Of a stretch of DNA of 35,091 bases, positions 1 to 10,739 are shown in pieces. Below the pieces are notes generated by a model. It saw only the letters and a program-made list of their open reading frames with translations, was not told where the DNA came from and searched no databases. The DNA lies in the NCBI GenBank assembly GCA_003427395.1, contig BFEA01000985.1, positions 216,599-251,689 of the forward strand, written 5' to 3'. The translations under genes were made by a program, and so were the position numbers. Each line of letters begins with the position of its first letter. Position 1 is the stretch's first letter. The stretch comes from Chara braunii. Taxonomy: Eukaryota; Streptophyta; Charophyceae; Charales; Characeae.

Positions 1-575
1 TTTTTTTCCCGGTTGGCCGTCGTTTTGTTCCCCCCTTCTCCTTTTTTCGTTTCTCGCACCTGGCGTTTTGTGTCCCCCCTTTTTTTTTGTCTTTTTTAAT
101 CTTTTCCTTCCTTCTTTGTTCATTTCTTGCGCAACTGTCGTTTTGTGCCCCCGGTAAGCTATCGTTGTTTCTGCGGATGAACATCTTGCAGGCGAGCCAA
201 ACGAAATGCAGTGAGGCCACCCACTGCCTTTGTTATTTTTGCGGGCGTAGCCCGCAACGCCTGCATTGCGGACACTTAGCCAGTATATATTGTTCCGCAT
301 TTATCTCATCCACTTGCTACTCTATGTATGGGGGAACACCAACCAAACCTGAAACTCTCCCCAACTCATGGGGTAGGTTTGCACCACGGCTGTGATGCGA
401 GAGCAAAGCTTGTATCACCCCTCACCACGATGATGCAAGGTGATCAGACATTGTCGACGGGGGAAACCAGCGATGCTAGTGCCAAGCATCTTTGGCCAGT
501 CACTTGCATCTCCCCCTACCCCCCTTTAACCAATAATTTTGGCCACGGTAATGCCAACGCTGGTTTGGGGGGGCA
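1..575. other. T-rich intergenic stretch without a recognised gene
   Basis: The first 130 bases are pyrimidine-rich with several T and C runs. The rest is of mixed composition. Short open frames exist but show no recognisable motif, and their sequence is what T-rich DNA gives by chance. I see no gene here. Confidence 0.6.
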
Positions 576-577
576 AC

Positions 578-692
578 GGGTTATCTCTAGCTGGTAGAAC
601 ACCAAGCATGCCCATACATGTACGTGAGGGCAATGGGGATTGAACCCACGATCTCTAAAATGCAAAGCCAGGCCCGCAAACCATTTATAAGT
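578..692. repeat. tRNA-like sequence in opposed halves
   Basis: Near 578-604 the + strand carries a D-arm-like run (TAGCTGGTAGAACACC), as in a tRNA A box. At 632-655 the - strand carries a T-arm/B-box-like run (GTGGGTTCAATCCCC), preceded on that strand by TTTGCATTTTAGAG, which resembles an anticodon-to-variable region. The two halves point in opposite directions, so no intact tRNA can fold. The likeliest reading is decayed tRNA-derived SINE sequence, perhaps two insertions head to head. No poly(A) tail or target duplication was identified, so this stays tentative. Confidence 0.35.
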
Positions 693-1010
693 TCACCCAG
701 AATGAATTGAGTCAAAATGTAGCCTCGGGAGTAGTGGTAGGTGGTGAAAGGAAAAAGATAATCCATAACATGGCAGAAAGTCAGTTAAAATATGTGAGGT
801 GAGAGAAAATATATATATAGTTGTCCCCCTGATGAGGAGAAGACAACTTTATAAAAAAAAAATGTTTTCCACCATCTTCCCCCAATCGAAACCCACGGTC
901 GTTGTCGTTGTATTTGGGGCATCTTTCAATCTAGCTACAACCATAACGACCGTGTTCTACTCAGGGAAAAAGGGTAAATTTGCCCTTTGTTATTTTGCCC
1001 CTCGTCTGTG

Positions 1011-1150
1011 ATTTCAGTGCGTATTCCAACTTTTTCCATTGGTAGTGATTTTGGGTGGCAAGTTCAGATCTCAGTCTGTAATTCAGTTCCCTGGACTCGC
1101 TTGGGTTCATGGAGCGGACCCAGGAGTGGGGCCAGTTTCGATGGAACTAC
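1011..1150 (+). repeat. Left copy of a direct repeat bounding the DIRS/PAT-like element
   Basis: This segment begins ATTTCAGTGCGTATTCCAAC and is repeated in the same orientation at 8903-9043 (ATTTCAATGCGTATTCCAAT), 7892 bases away. By eye the copies share about 70 percent identity, including the blocks GGTAGTGA, CAAGTTCA and TCATGGA. Everything recognised as DIRS/PAT-like coding sequence lies between them. PAT and Kangaroo elements carry split direct repeats, so these may be the A1 and A2 parts. Old LTRs or an unrelated dispersed repeat are alternatives. Confidence 0.55.
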
Positions 1151-1885
1151 TCCACAAGTGGAGTTGTTTGCTATGTATGGATAGATGTTGGAGGCGCTCA
1201 TTGCGATTTGCGATTGAGCTCGGTCGCACGTCACACACAAAATTCTATATGGCATTTCCCTGCACAAATGGGCAATGATTGTGGTGAGACTTCAAAGGTT
1301 TTTCCCTTTTTGCGACGCGCCTATTTTCTCAAGGCTTTAAAGGGAGGTGAGTTTGAAAAACCTTCACCACCTACATGAACACGACTATCCTAACTCATAA
1401 TAAGGGCGAGATACAGGGGAAATTCAAACGTTTTGCTTTGAGGTAGGTAGGTACAAGCGATAATGGGCATTTAGAGTAGCCGCGAGGCGGGTAGGGGCAA
1501 TTGTCCAATTTGTGTAATTAGAAAACGTTCGAGGCGGAAGACAGCGACAGAAAAGGGCGGAAGCGGGTAGGAGAAAGGTAGCGGCGGGAGGTAGGGAAGG
1601 TTGAATCAAATTTGATTCAACCTAATATTCAGTTTCAAGAGTGGAGTGAGAAGTCCTTTGTGCCTGACCACCGCTAGACTCACAGGTTGCATCGACGTTA
1701 TGATGTCAGTGGTTTTCACTATGGCGAGGTCGGTTTCTCGATTGGACTTTGGCAGTACCAGTCATTGAGTGCGACGTCTACGGGGTCAAAGCGAGCGAGA
1801 GTTTAGCTAGAGAGACCTTGAGGTTGTCGTTGATGTAATGGAGTAGCACTCCTATTTCGTTCAACGTTGTATTTAGGGATGTTAG
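1151..1885. other. Non-coding stretch inside the DIRS/PAT-like element
   Basis: No convincing frame was found. A short perfect inverted repeat (CTCCACAAGTGGAG) lies near 1150 and an AATCAAATTTGATT palindrome near 1605-1618. The stretch probably belongs to the 5' leader of the element bounded by the direct repeats. Confidence 0.4.
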
Positions 1886-2621
1886 CAAAGACCGAAACTT
1901 TGGCGCCACTTGAAAAGACTGACTTTTTTTTCCGATTTGGATCGAACAAAGCACCAAGCAAGCTTCGGTGTCAACTTCCGCCTTGGATATGAGGCAGAAA
2001 TTCAAGTATCGAGGAAGTTTAATGATCATCATTGTTTCATCGAGACTCAATTGTGGGTTGGAGGATGTGATTTAATGGTGGTTGATCAAGTCTTTATCAT
2101 TAGAGCGCTCCATCATTGAATTTTAGGAGAGCTCTTTGCTGCATCGGCCAAGTCGACCCAATTCGACCACTGCATTGTCGATTTGAGTAAGGATGAATTG
2201 AATGTCGTCAAGGAGGTGAACCTTCAAAGGGAGATGAGATGGAGAAAAAATGAGATACTCAAACTTCTATCTTTAGGGGGAATTATCGCATGTGCGCGGA
2301 TGACTTAATGAGAATCGTTTTTTCCTTTGAAGTTCATGATGTTCGAACCAGGAGTACGGGAAGCGGAAGGAAGAGAAAAGACAAAAACATTGTTGGCGAA
2401 GGAAATTTTGGAAGCCGAACGAGAGATGCACCAAACAATTCTGCTTGGAATCCTCTACCTATACGGCAAGGGGGCGTGGATCATAAACCTGGGATGTAAG
2501 AGGGAAAGAGTAGACTTCATAGACGTATATCGAAATGGAGGAACAACGAAGTTGAGGTTGGAAGGGGCATGAAACGAGATCAACGCAGATAAAGCCGCGA
2601 AGCTTAAGCCTCTTTGTTTTT
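1886..2621 (+). pseudogene. Broken open frame, unknown product, possibly the element's gag
   Basis: Three adjoining open stretches (1910-2119, about 2126-2305, 2312-2572) lie in one reading frame and are separated only by TGA, a TAA-TGA pair and TGA. Read through, they give about 240 codons. The middle part is rich in charged residues (for example KDELNVVKEVNLQREMRW) and looks helical, and the third part contains another charged helix around EILEAEREMHQ. I recognise no family. Its place upstream of a reverse transcriptase in the same direction would suit a gag, but that is inference from position only. Chance openness in one frame remains possible. Confidence 0.3.
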
Positions 2622-4060
2622 AGCTTTTGTGACAAAGACAGTTGGTTTTATAAGAGACGATAAAGGATAAAGCCTTCATAAGGCCTTATTCGAAGATTCA
2701 TATTTGAAGTACAAACTTTCTCAGAAGGATTCAAATGGGCAATTGATCCGTGTCTGCTATCACGGTAATAAAGTTATTGAATCGGAGTTCATAATTGTTT
2801 TCTCTCGTATCGCTTGTTTATCGTCAATTCTTTGTTGTCACACAAACCTTATTTCAAATAATAAGTTGTGAAACTATGATATAATATAGAGTATTACTTT
2901 CGTAATTTATATTTAAATTAATGTATTGCTTTAAGAGGTGTTTGAAGTAAGATTCTCTGAGGTGACGATTGACGCTCATTTATGGATTTAAATTTAATTA
3001 TAGGCTTCAACTTGTGGATTCAAATATGAATTATCAATGTAATTGGCTATTCAGAGTCTGGCAGGGTTGTAATATCTTCGTCATTAATTTTTCTTTTTTT
3101 AATTTCGTTGTTTGATGAACTTATTTCAATTTGTTACTGAAACAAATAAAGTTTGAAATCTATATCTTTCATGATAAAGTTTTGTTGTCTTTCATATTTT
3201 TGTTGATAAATGAACTATTATAATTAATTTTATTTTTTCTTAATTGAACTTTAAGCTAATTTCATTCCAAATGCATGTTTTTTCTTTGGACAGATGTACT
3301 TTGGTTGAAGTTAAGACTTAAATCTCCCAAATGTGTTGTTTTCGACCGACTTTTGCATTTGTAAAAAATTAAGTTAGTTTTAAGATTTGTAAATTATCTG
3401 GATGTTTATCTGCAAAGACACGATTTGAAGTGTTTGTCATTTCCTTTATAATTTCTCATAATCTTAAACATTGTATTCGTTTTAATTAAAATTAACTCTT
3501 TAGTTTTTTTTTAAATCATTTACTCTAAGTTATTGTTCCAAGATAAATAATCATAGATTTGAAATCTAATAGATAATTTTTTGTTTGTGACTATGCTTAA
3601 AATCATATTAATTTTATCGAATTATTTTTTTATTAAGGAAAGGAAGGAAAAGTAAAGAAGAGGAATTTTATCAACTTTATTATGTGTTTAAATCTCACTT
3701 TTATAAGGAATTTTATTATAAAACATTATGTTTTTTACCAAATAATTTTTGTATTTTCATTCTCTGCTTTGCAAACTTAACTTTAAAGTTTGATTTTTTT
3801 TCGTCGAAATATATTTGTAACGAAAAAAAAAAAAAAACAGTGTATAACAATAGTTAATGACATTTGTTTTTCAACAAGATCATCATATAGTTTATTAGAA
3901 AAATGATCGATTTCAATTAATAAAAAAAAAAATAATAATAATCCAACTCTTGAAAGCATTTACAACTATGGACAATCGCACAGACTTAGTCTTTAAACTT
4001 TTATATTGGAAAAACAAAAATCTTATGCACAAGCTAGGCTGGTGACGCATCTGTTCGGCT
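2590..4060. other. AT-rich non-coding block
   Basis: About 1.5 kb of strikingly AT-rich sequence with many runs of T and A and stops in all frames. There is an A run near 3822-3837 and an A/AAT run near 3920-3940. Its composition differs from the flanking decayed coding sequence, so it may be a separate insertion or simply old unconstrained DNA. No terminal repeats or gene were found. Confidence 0.6.
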
Positions 4061-4374
4061 TTAAAACATGCTTTGCGGTCCGAATCTCAATCCAATGATG
4101 AAAGTTTTATAAGTGAATGTTTATCACTACTTTCACTCGCTTCTTTTGTACTCGGGAACCCGAGATTATCGGTTGGCTGTATTATAAAATTAATATTACG
4201 AGAGGGTTGTGAAAAAATTAATGGGTCCAATTCGGACTCTGGACTCCCTTACGCACTTTCAACCATCCCATTTCTCTTTCTTTTTGTGAAAGTCGTACAT
4301 CGTTAATTTATATTCTATCAACAGTGTGCGGGCCTCTGAAATTTTTTCTTATCGATGTGGGTTCCTAACTTGGA

Positions 4375-5249
4375 TTGGACCTTGTGCTTCGGAATCGCTT
4401 TTTTTTTTTACTTTGCATTAAGTTTCTTTATTTTTTAATTTTTGCTCATTTTTCAACTTCCATAAGCATTTACCAAAGTTTTTGTCAAGTCCATGGAGCT
4501 GATATCCTCGTATGGATCACGGATCTTGTTTTTTGCAACACCCCCTCCGATGATTTGTATCCGGATTTAATACTAAAAAGAACTCATGTACTAGATGCAC
4601 ACTTATATGAAACATTTTATGAGGTCCAGAAGCAAGATACCCATGAACCACCTTTCCCAACAACCCTCCACCTCATCAAAGTCTTAACAACGCAACCTGA
4701 ATCCCATTTGAAAAAACAAAGCAACTGTGGACTTGCATGATAAGGAGTTGTCATAAGGTGACATGGAAGTCACAATCAAGAAAACAACCCTGAAGAGGAT
4801 AAAGAAACTCATGTACCTAAGACCCAAGCACTATAGCAGAAACTCGAATATAGATAGTGAAAGTGTTGACATGGATGATCTTTCCACTTTCGATGACTCA
4901 AGGATTAAGAGTATATTCCTGATGATTTGTCATGAGCTCTGTTGAAAGTGTTCATGTTGCAGAGGAAGTTGAATTACTACTTGACATCTGTGAGGTTCTT
5001 GCTTTGAGTAGGCATATTGATATCATTATTAGAGTTAAGATGATGTACCTTGCCTACTCACATTATGAAACATGCAAGGAAGAAGCAAAAATCTTTACTA
5101 CTAACCGAGTGACTAAGAGACTAGGTAACTCACTTTGCCCTCGCAAAGTCAAGGATTGGTTGCAAAAATCTGGATTTTGTATATCTATCAAGGCATTGCA
5201 AAAAATTATGAAGCTTTGGAATGACCAGGATTATAAAGCCATAAATTGA
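4375..5249 (+). pseudogene. Fragmented coding-like region upstream of the reverse transcriptase, unknown
   Basis: Three consecutive + strand frames follow each other with little gap: 4375-4740 (about 120 codons), 4763-4945 and 4932-5249 (105 codons). They lie in three different frames, so at least two indels would be needed if this was once one gene. The last frame looks the most protein-like: a helical acidic start (VEEVELLLDICEVL is approximate to what is seen), then a basic segment (TNRVTKRLGNSLCPRKVKDW) and a charged tail. I recognise no domain. Position just ahead of the RT suggests gag or an N-terminal polyprotein part of the same element. Independent origin is not excluded. Confidence 0.3.
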
Positions 5250-5454
5250 TAATTATCAACATACCTCAGGGACATTATAATAAGCGCCCCGACCTTTTTC
5301 GCTTGTGACTGCAAAAATAAAAATGTATATTATATCTATATCTCGTTTTTTTTCGGTGGAAACTGAAAACTCTCGAATCAGGTAAACTGGTTGATCCCTA
5401 ACCCTATCTTCCTTGATTTGCAGACAACCAGTAAACCATAAGAAAAAGAACAAA

Positions 5455-6460
5455 AATTTTAAAGGCTCAAGGTCAAATTTCAGATACTAAGATCACATTG
5501 ACAAAACTTTCGCCTTCAATTAAGAGGCTTTTATAATTTCCAGGCCACGCGCTCTCAATTAGTCAAGCATCTTATGTGATATATTTGTTATCAAGCGCCC
5601 CACAATTATTGCAACAACCGGATAATTTTAAAGTCACGTCTCTTTCAGACCATTGGTCTCATTGAGAGACACTATTTGAAGGATTCAATCGAAATGAACC
5701 AAATAATATCCTAAATATTATCAAGGAAGGAGTTTGTCTTAAGTTTTTTGTACTCATCACAATGACCCTAGGAAGGTGGAAGAGGTTAGGCGGATGTTTA
5801 AAAAAATAATGACGGTTCAATACTTTGAAAAAACAATATTCAAACAAACATTTCCACCTTCTCATTTCTTATCCTACGAGTTTTTTCAAAAAAATCAAGA
5901 TTTGAGAAATTCCACTTTGAAAATGCTTGCTCAAGAAATGAACGACTAAAGAAACCACTTCACCCATCATTGTCAATCTTAGTTTTGTTATTGAATGCCG
6001 ACTTAAAAAGAAAATGCGTTATTATAAATATCAAATGAAACAATCCTTTTACTGTTTTTGTTTTTTTCAAGTTTCACTCTGAGTCTATTTTGGATGTCCC
6101 AGCCGCTTGTAGCAATAATTCCATTGCAAATTTTGTAACACCTATAATATGAATAATGACTATTATCATATTAAGGTCAACAACAAGTCCAGAGACTACC
6201 TTGCTTTTCAATAGAATGAGAAATGTTTCAACTTTACTACCTTAGACTTTGAAATTTCATCCGCTTGACGGATCTTCATCTCAGTCATGCAAAACTTGGG
6301 ACCGTCCTAAGGAAAAAAGGTATTTACATCTTTTTCTATATTGACGATTCACTTATGATGCAAAAAACTTATTTGTGCAGTTTTTTTACTTCCTTTATCT
6401 ATATTTGTCTCCTTCAAAGATTCTCCTCTGGACTCAATATGTAAATTCAGTGGCTTCAAT
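5455..6460 (+). pseudogene. Reverse transcriptase domain of a DIRS/PAT-like retrotransposon (decayed)
   Basis: The enzyme would copy element RNA into DNA. From about 5455 to 6306 one frame holds segments typical of DIRS-type RTs: EPNNILNIIKEGVCLKF near 5696, DYYHIKV at 6158 (the DAY-H-I block), then YLAFQ-stop-NE, with the stop where the family has Trp, and FNFTTLDFEISSA (family form FTTLPFGISSAP). Around 6304-6310 the frame shifts by one base and continues as LRKKGIYIFFYIDDSLMM, with the YIDD catalytic box at 6337-6348. It returns to the earlier frame by about 6413. In-frame stops lie near 5539 and 5663 and in the block above. The order of motifs and the spacing to the RNase H domain fit DIRS/PAT elements better than Ty3 or Copia. 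It cannot be functional. Confidence 0.75.
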
Positions 6461-7161
6461 ATGGATTCACACCTCAAATTGATGGTCATCATTGAAGAGA
6501 AAACTCTTCGAATTTGTAACCACATTGAACCTTTGCAATCCAAAATAATTATTTATAGTAAAAATCTGTCCCTTATTGTCAAAAATTTGATGACGTTTTT
6601 CAACGTTTTTCAATCTTCTGTAATTTTTTGCATTCATCTGCGCAAAGCCTTTAAAGTGAATGCTTGCGATGAATTTTTTTCAGTAAGAGGTGAACAGACT
6701 TGGTGGTTGGTCAACCCCCCACTTCCGCCAGAAAGAGGGTGGACAATAAAACCCATCAAACTCACCATTCAAACGAATGGTTTGAATCATGCAATCAGAG
6801 TCATTATTTATCCAGATGGAGGGAAGGTGAAACACCTTAGTTTTCAACTACATGAAGAATGAACAACTACTTATAGTACGCACATTAAATTCCTTGATGT
6901 TCTCAATACTATTTGCTTATCCACAAACACTTATCGCAAGCTCTCAAGGGAGATGCGGTTAAAGTCATATGCGACGAAGTCGACGTAGTGGGGACTTCGC
7001 TAAAAAACAGGAGATCTCATGATTCAAAAATGAACTCCCTTATAAGGCAAATAACTTCAATTATACTTGAAACTCGGTGTGAACTCAAGTCTGTGTGGGT
7101 TCCTATATCTTTAAACTATGAAGCAAATGCCTTATTTAAATTTAAGGACCCGTCATATTGA
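6461..7161 (+). pseudogene. RT connection and RNase H domain of the DIRS/PAT-like element (decayed)
   Basis: The first part (6461-6862) carries the connection motif EEKTLRICNHIEPLQSK and ends in SFQLHEE. The frame then continues past a TGA into HIKFLDVLNTI, the block with the second RNase H acid, here Asp where Glu is usual. From 6913 the frame changes by one and gives VKVICDEVDVVG, SKMNSLIRQI and VWVPISLNYEANALFKF. The last block matches the WVP-N-EADALSRF motif, but the final catalytic Asp is Asn (AAT). The domain is broken by a stop, a frameshift and two changed catalytic residues. The family assignment rests on motif order, not on a search. Confidence 0.78.
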
Positions 7162-7205
7162 GGACCCAGCTTCCTAGTCAATTTTTTTGAAAATTTGGTA
7201 GCTCT

Positions 7206-7723
7206 GTAGTTGTTTCTTCTGCCTCTGAAACTCATCACGTATCTCGACGTTTCATTTCGAAATTTCAGTGCAACGACTGCAACGATATTGATACTCTCTT
7301 TTTAAGTTGGCATGAATTCTACTTTGATTCGTACTTATGACTCTTTCTTTCAACCTCTTTGCTTTGCAAGATTGTTAAGTGTATAAAAACCTTTTGTGGA
7401 GAGTATCTGCTCATCACTCTTGCAACCCCCAAGGCTGCGTGGTCTCCAATGGTGACAACAATAAATTGTCTGAGACTTTCAAGATTTGAAACATCTGTTT
7501 GTCATGTACGGCAAGCCGAAGAGTTCCTTTGGGTATTCTCAACCCTGACATTTCCAAGTTAATGGTCATAAAAATCTCGTTGGCGCGGGGTCCCCCGTGT
7601 ATGGCAGCTATACTCATATCAAATGAAGGAAGAAAAACTCTTTCGGGATTTTTGAAACAATATCTGCTCCAAAGTTCAGCCTCGTCGGATGCCCCCCCGA
7701 ACGCCTCCCACGAGAAATTGTGA
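7206..7723 (+). pseudogene. Region following RNase H in the DIRS/PAT-like polyprotein (decayed)
   Basis: After the RNase H stop, a frame starting at 7206 reads SASETHHVSRRFISKFQCND, then DIDTLFLSWHEFYF, a TGA near 7336, and from 7359 IVKCIKTFCGEYLLIT followed by KAAWSPM. This resembles the segment after RNase H in DIRS-type elements, where a D-x-FAS-x-x-N pattern is followed by a P-x-W-x-x-A-x-W pattern. At about 7500 the frame shifts and continues to 7721 (for example GRKTLSGFLKQYLLQ). Some DIRS/PAT elements have a methyltransferase-like domain here. I cannot confirm its signature in this copy. Confidence 0.5.
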
Positions 7724-7866
7724 CTGCTACCACAACTGTCTAGACCAACTTACTCTCACCAAGTTTTTGAACGCTTGTTAAATGCGTTAAGAGTCAGGTC
7801 TCAGTGAGAGCGACGACCTTTGAAGATTGTTCTAGCCTGAAGGTATTTGCCTTCTTGTTGGTAGCA

Positions 7867-8615
7867 TCAGACATATTTCTCATATATTGCAAAAAAAATG
7901 TTCCCCACCCCATTGAGACTCTTTAAGTCGATCACTACGGATTCTCCTCGCTTTTGAGTTTTGGTATATTTTAGTTGAGCTAAATGAGTGCTAACATCGA
8001 TCTCATTTCCTTCCAAGCGCAAACCTTCACTACCACGCTGCCAACTCATTGAGAAATGGGTCATTATGTATAGATCATGCAGGGACTCGACATACTCCCG
8101 ATTTTTTCGTGTACGTTTATACTAACAAATGCACGCTCGTAATTGATCCACTTTCTCGTGGGTCATTGACAAAGTTTCTTTTTCATGAAATCTCAAGCTA
8201 ACCGCCCTATTGCGGTATGCCTTGCAATACAATTGAATTTTGGTAGACTGACCTACACAAGGGTTCTTATCTCCTTCTCGTCTTGTAAGTTGGAAGCATT
8301 GATTGAGATTGCTTAGGCTTCCTTCAAGGGTACTCACGACAATGAACTTCATCTCATAAATGCTTCCAGTACAAAATCATCAACTTTGTAATTCAGGTCG
8401 CCAACAACCTTTTATAAATGCAAGGATGTATAAACCGAAGTAGCCGCTAAGATCTCTTCTAATTGCATTACTAGTTAACCATTGAGTTAGAATCCATAAA
8501 AAACATCCCTCCTCTCAATCGGTGTTGCATTCTACTCCATGTTTTGCGATAAGCTCAACACTGTTTTGTGAACCTTCTGCATAAGATCTTGTGGGTACAT
8601 ATCCACTCGAGGCAA
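7867..8615 (-). pseudogene. Tyrosine-recombinase-like gene on the strand opposite to the RT
   Basis: One - strand frame runs from about 8615 down to 7867, broken by a TGA near 8505, two adjacent TGA near 8382 and a TAG at 8119-8121. In order it shows a helical N-terminal part (NAIRRDLSGYFGLYI), a core-binding-like part (KNPCVGQSTKIQLYCKAYR, then LSMTHEKVDQLRACI) and a catalytic-domain start (LHDLYIMTHFSMSW, then QRGSEGLRL, then YTKTQKRGESVVIDL). The RG-S-EGLRL run fits the tyrosine-recombinase box with catalytic Arg and following Glu. The C-terminal HxxR and Tyr boxes would lie below 7866, where the frame breaks. SHNFSWE near 7715 might be a ruined HxxR box. Lying convergent to the RT is the arrangement of the Volvox Kangaroo element. 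Function is lost. Confidence 0.55.
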
Positions 8616-8902
8616 ATCTCTTCAAACTTTATCCCATGAACCACTCCAACCACCACAGACTGCAAATAATTTTGAAATTTCATAGCTATTTTATTTTATC
8701 CTCATTTCATTTAATTTCAAATTGTTGTAAAGGCATTGAAGAGTGGTGAACTTTGGGTTGGTATGGAGGTATTGGGCCCTGAAGCAGGGGATTTTATTTT
8801 ATGATAACCTTTTAAATTCAAAATTTCTGGATTATTTTCATTGTCTTCTAGCTAGATTTCCTCGATGTTTTTGGATATGGGGGGTTAAAACCTTCGAACA
8901 TC
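8616..8902. other. Non-coding 3' part of the DIRS/PAT-like element
   Basis: No gene was found. This AT-rich stretch lies between the start of the recombinase frame and the right direct repeat. In split-repeat elements the B1 repeat would sit here. I could not match it to sequence right of 9043. Confidence 0.35.
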
Positions 8903-9043
8903 ATTTCAATGCGTATTCCAATTTTTTTTAGTGGTAGTGACTTCAGGCAACAAGTTCATATTGCAATTTGCAATTTAGTTATCCGGACGCACCTTGACTC
9001 ATGGATGAGACGGAGGAGTGCAAGATCCATGTACGATGTTTTT
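8903..9043 (+). repeat. Right copy of the direct repeat bounding the DIRS/PAT-like element
   Basis: This is the partner of 1011-1150 in the same orientation. Shared blocks include TGCGTATTCCAA, GGTAGTGA, CAAGTTCA and CTCATGGA. The divergence between copies is large, in line with the heavy decay of the coding region between them. Confidence 0.55.
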
Positions 9044-9395
9044 CACTGTCGGAGGTGATGAAAAAAAAACAAAGGTTATAAAGACTGGGTTGAGAAAAAA
9101 AACGTAGAAAACGGACTAACAGTAAAAATGTTTAGTATGTATAATTGTTCTTTCCGTAGTAATTTCGTACTTATGCCTTGTAATCAGCAGATGAAGGGAC
9201 ATCAAGAGAAAAATGTTGAACGGCATCTAATCCCGCAGAGGAATCACCACTTTACCTGTTCAACCTCTCTTGTGGTTGAGTGTGCTGACAACAACTTTAC
9301 GTCCGTTTTTGGTTTCCCTACAACCTAAAACACTTGTCAACTGTGTGCCCAGGTAGTTGGTAAGGCAACAAAATATTTCTCTTGAGCCTACTTCT
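9044..9395. other. Degraded sequence downstream of a minus-strand gag
   Basis: This lies downstream of the gag frame that ends at 9396 and should hold the start of pol if the element were complete. A - strand frame at 9445-9260 overlaps the gag end in another phase and could be a protease start after a frameshift. I see no D-S/T-G motif. Otherwise no gene was recognised. Confidence 0.35.
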
Positions 9396-10739
9396 TCATT
9401 CACTTTCACTATTCCGAAGGTCAACCCAAGGTTTGGTTGCTGCATCCTCTGGTTTAGGTGAAATTTTAACTCCTTTGGGAAGATAAAGGGTGTTCTTCAT
9501 CGAGTTCCGGTTCAGTCCCTTCCGATTCTTGACAATCTTAGTGAAGGTGTTAAGTTTGTCATCGTCATTTATACAATTAAACTCATGGGCCGACGAAGAG
9601 CAAACTGCCTCACAGTCTTGCTTATGGTCATCACCAAGAGAAGAGTCATCCGCAAAGGCCTCCTTGTCAACCTCAAGTTGATCGTGCATTGCAAAACGGT
9701 TGCTGTCGGAAAACTGTTTGGGGTTGTTGGTCTTTTTACCGTCCGATCCACTCGGGAGGTCTTGTCCCTCCAACTTGACTAAATCCCGCATGAAGGTAAG
9801 CCAATTTGTATACTTCCCGAGTCCGACAACTGATCCACTCGGGAGGTCTTGTGCTTCCAACTTGACTTAATCCTGCATGAGGGTAAGCCAATCTGTATAG
9901 TCCGCGAGTCCGATACCCGATCCACTCGGGAGGTTTTGTGCCTCCAACTTGATTAAATCCCACATAAGGGTAAGCCAATTTGTACAGTTCGCAAGTCCGA
10001 GCCCCAGGCGATAAGATGTAGTAGAGGGAACAGTATCTTTGATCACATCTAAGTAAGACTGTGCAGTCATCTCTTAATCAGGAGCAATAAAAAACTTACT
10101 AACATATTGTTGCAGACTATGCATGGTGCTAGTCCACTTGTTGTGCTTGAGATTGTCAAGCTTGAGTCTAGTTGGAGCTCCAACATATGGATCAACATAT
10201 TCCTTGATTAAGAGATCCTCGAGTGTAGCTATCGGCGTAGCCTTCAACCATTTATTCAACTCGATCCTTTTATAGCCTGATTATACAACTTGGACTCATA
10301 GGAAGCCCTGTACAGCGGGTTCCACATTGGTCCCTAGGATCGACGATTGAGTAACCGGGGTTGTCCCCAACACATCAAAGTAGGACCGCATAGAGCTGAT
10401 CCATGACTGGATCTCGTTTTTTTCGTCATACTTATATGGGATCTGTGTCGCCTTCCTATCCATGTAGGAAAAAATGTAACTAGGACCAACAACTGTTGGG
10501 TCAGAACTTGGGGCTGCAACAGTTCCAAAATTCCTTGCACTGATACTTGTTGTTGTGGAAGCAGCAACAACAACAGTGGGGTTTGCACCTGCTGCAGGTC
10601 CCGATAGGCTGTTGGTCACACTCAAAGAAGAAGAGGAAGAAAAAGACACAGTAAGAGCGGCAATAATGGACTGTTTCACATTATTAGAAGCACGGTAGGC
10701 AGGAGGGAGGACGATCTTAGGTCTGCTGCAAATTTGCAA
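9396..10739 (-). pseudogene. LTR-retrotransposon gag, capsid region (four in-frame stops)
   Basis: Gag packages element RNA into particles. One - strand frame runs from 10739 to 9396 (about 448 codons), interrupted only by stops near 10294, 10281, 10071 and 9864. From the N-terminal side it holds a Ser/Ala/Thr-rich linker, a capsid-like part (KYDEKNEIQSWISSMRSYF), then NKWLKATPIATLEDLL, and LQQYVSKFFIAPD followed by AQSYLDVIKDTVPSTT. This order fits the Ty3-type retrotransposon gag domain. Next comes a 29-residue unit (YTNWLTLMRDLIKLEAQDLP type) repeated about three times in frame, and an acidic tail. A frameshift near 10725 connects it to the coiled-coil start upstream. No intact protease or RT was seen after it. 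Confidence 0.7.
9745..10001 (-). repeat. 87-bp tandem repeat inside gag, about three copies
   Basis: The + strand run GATCCACTCGGGAGGT starts at 9745, 9832 and 9919, a period of exactly 87 bases or 29 codons. Because the unit is a multiple of three, the gag frame is kept through all copies, each coding a Y-TNWLTLMRDL-KLE-QDLPSGS type block on the - strand. Copies differ by several substitutions, so the expansion is not recent. Confidence 0.88.
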
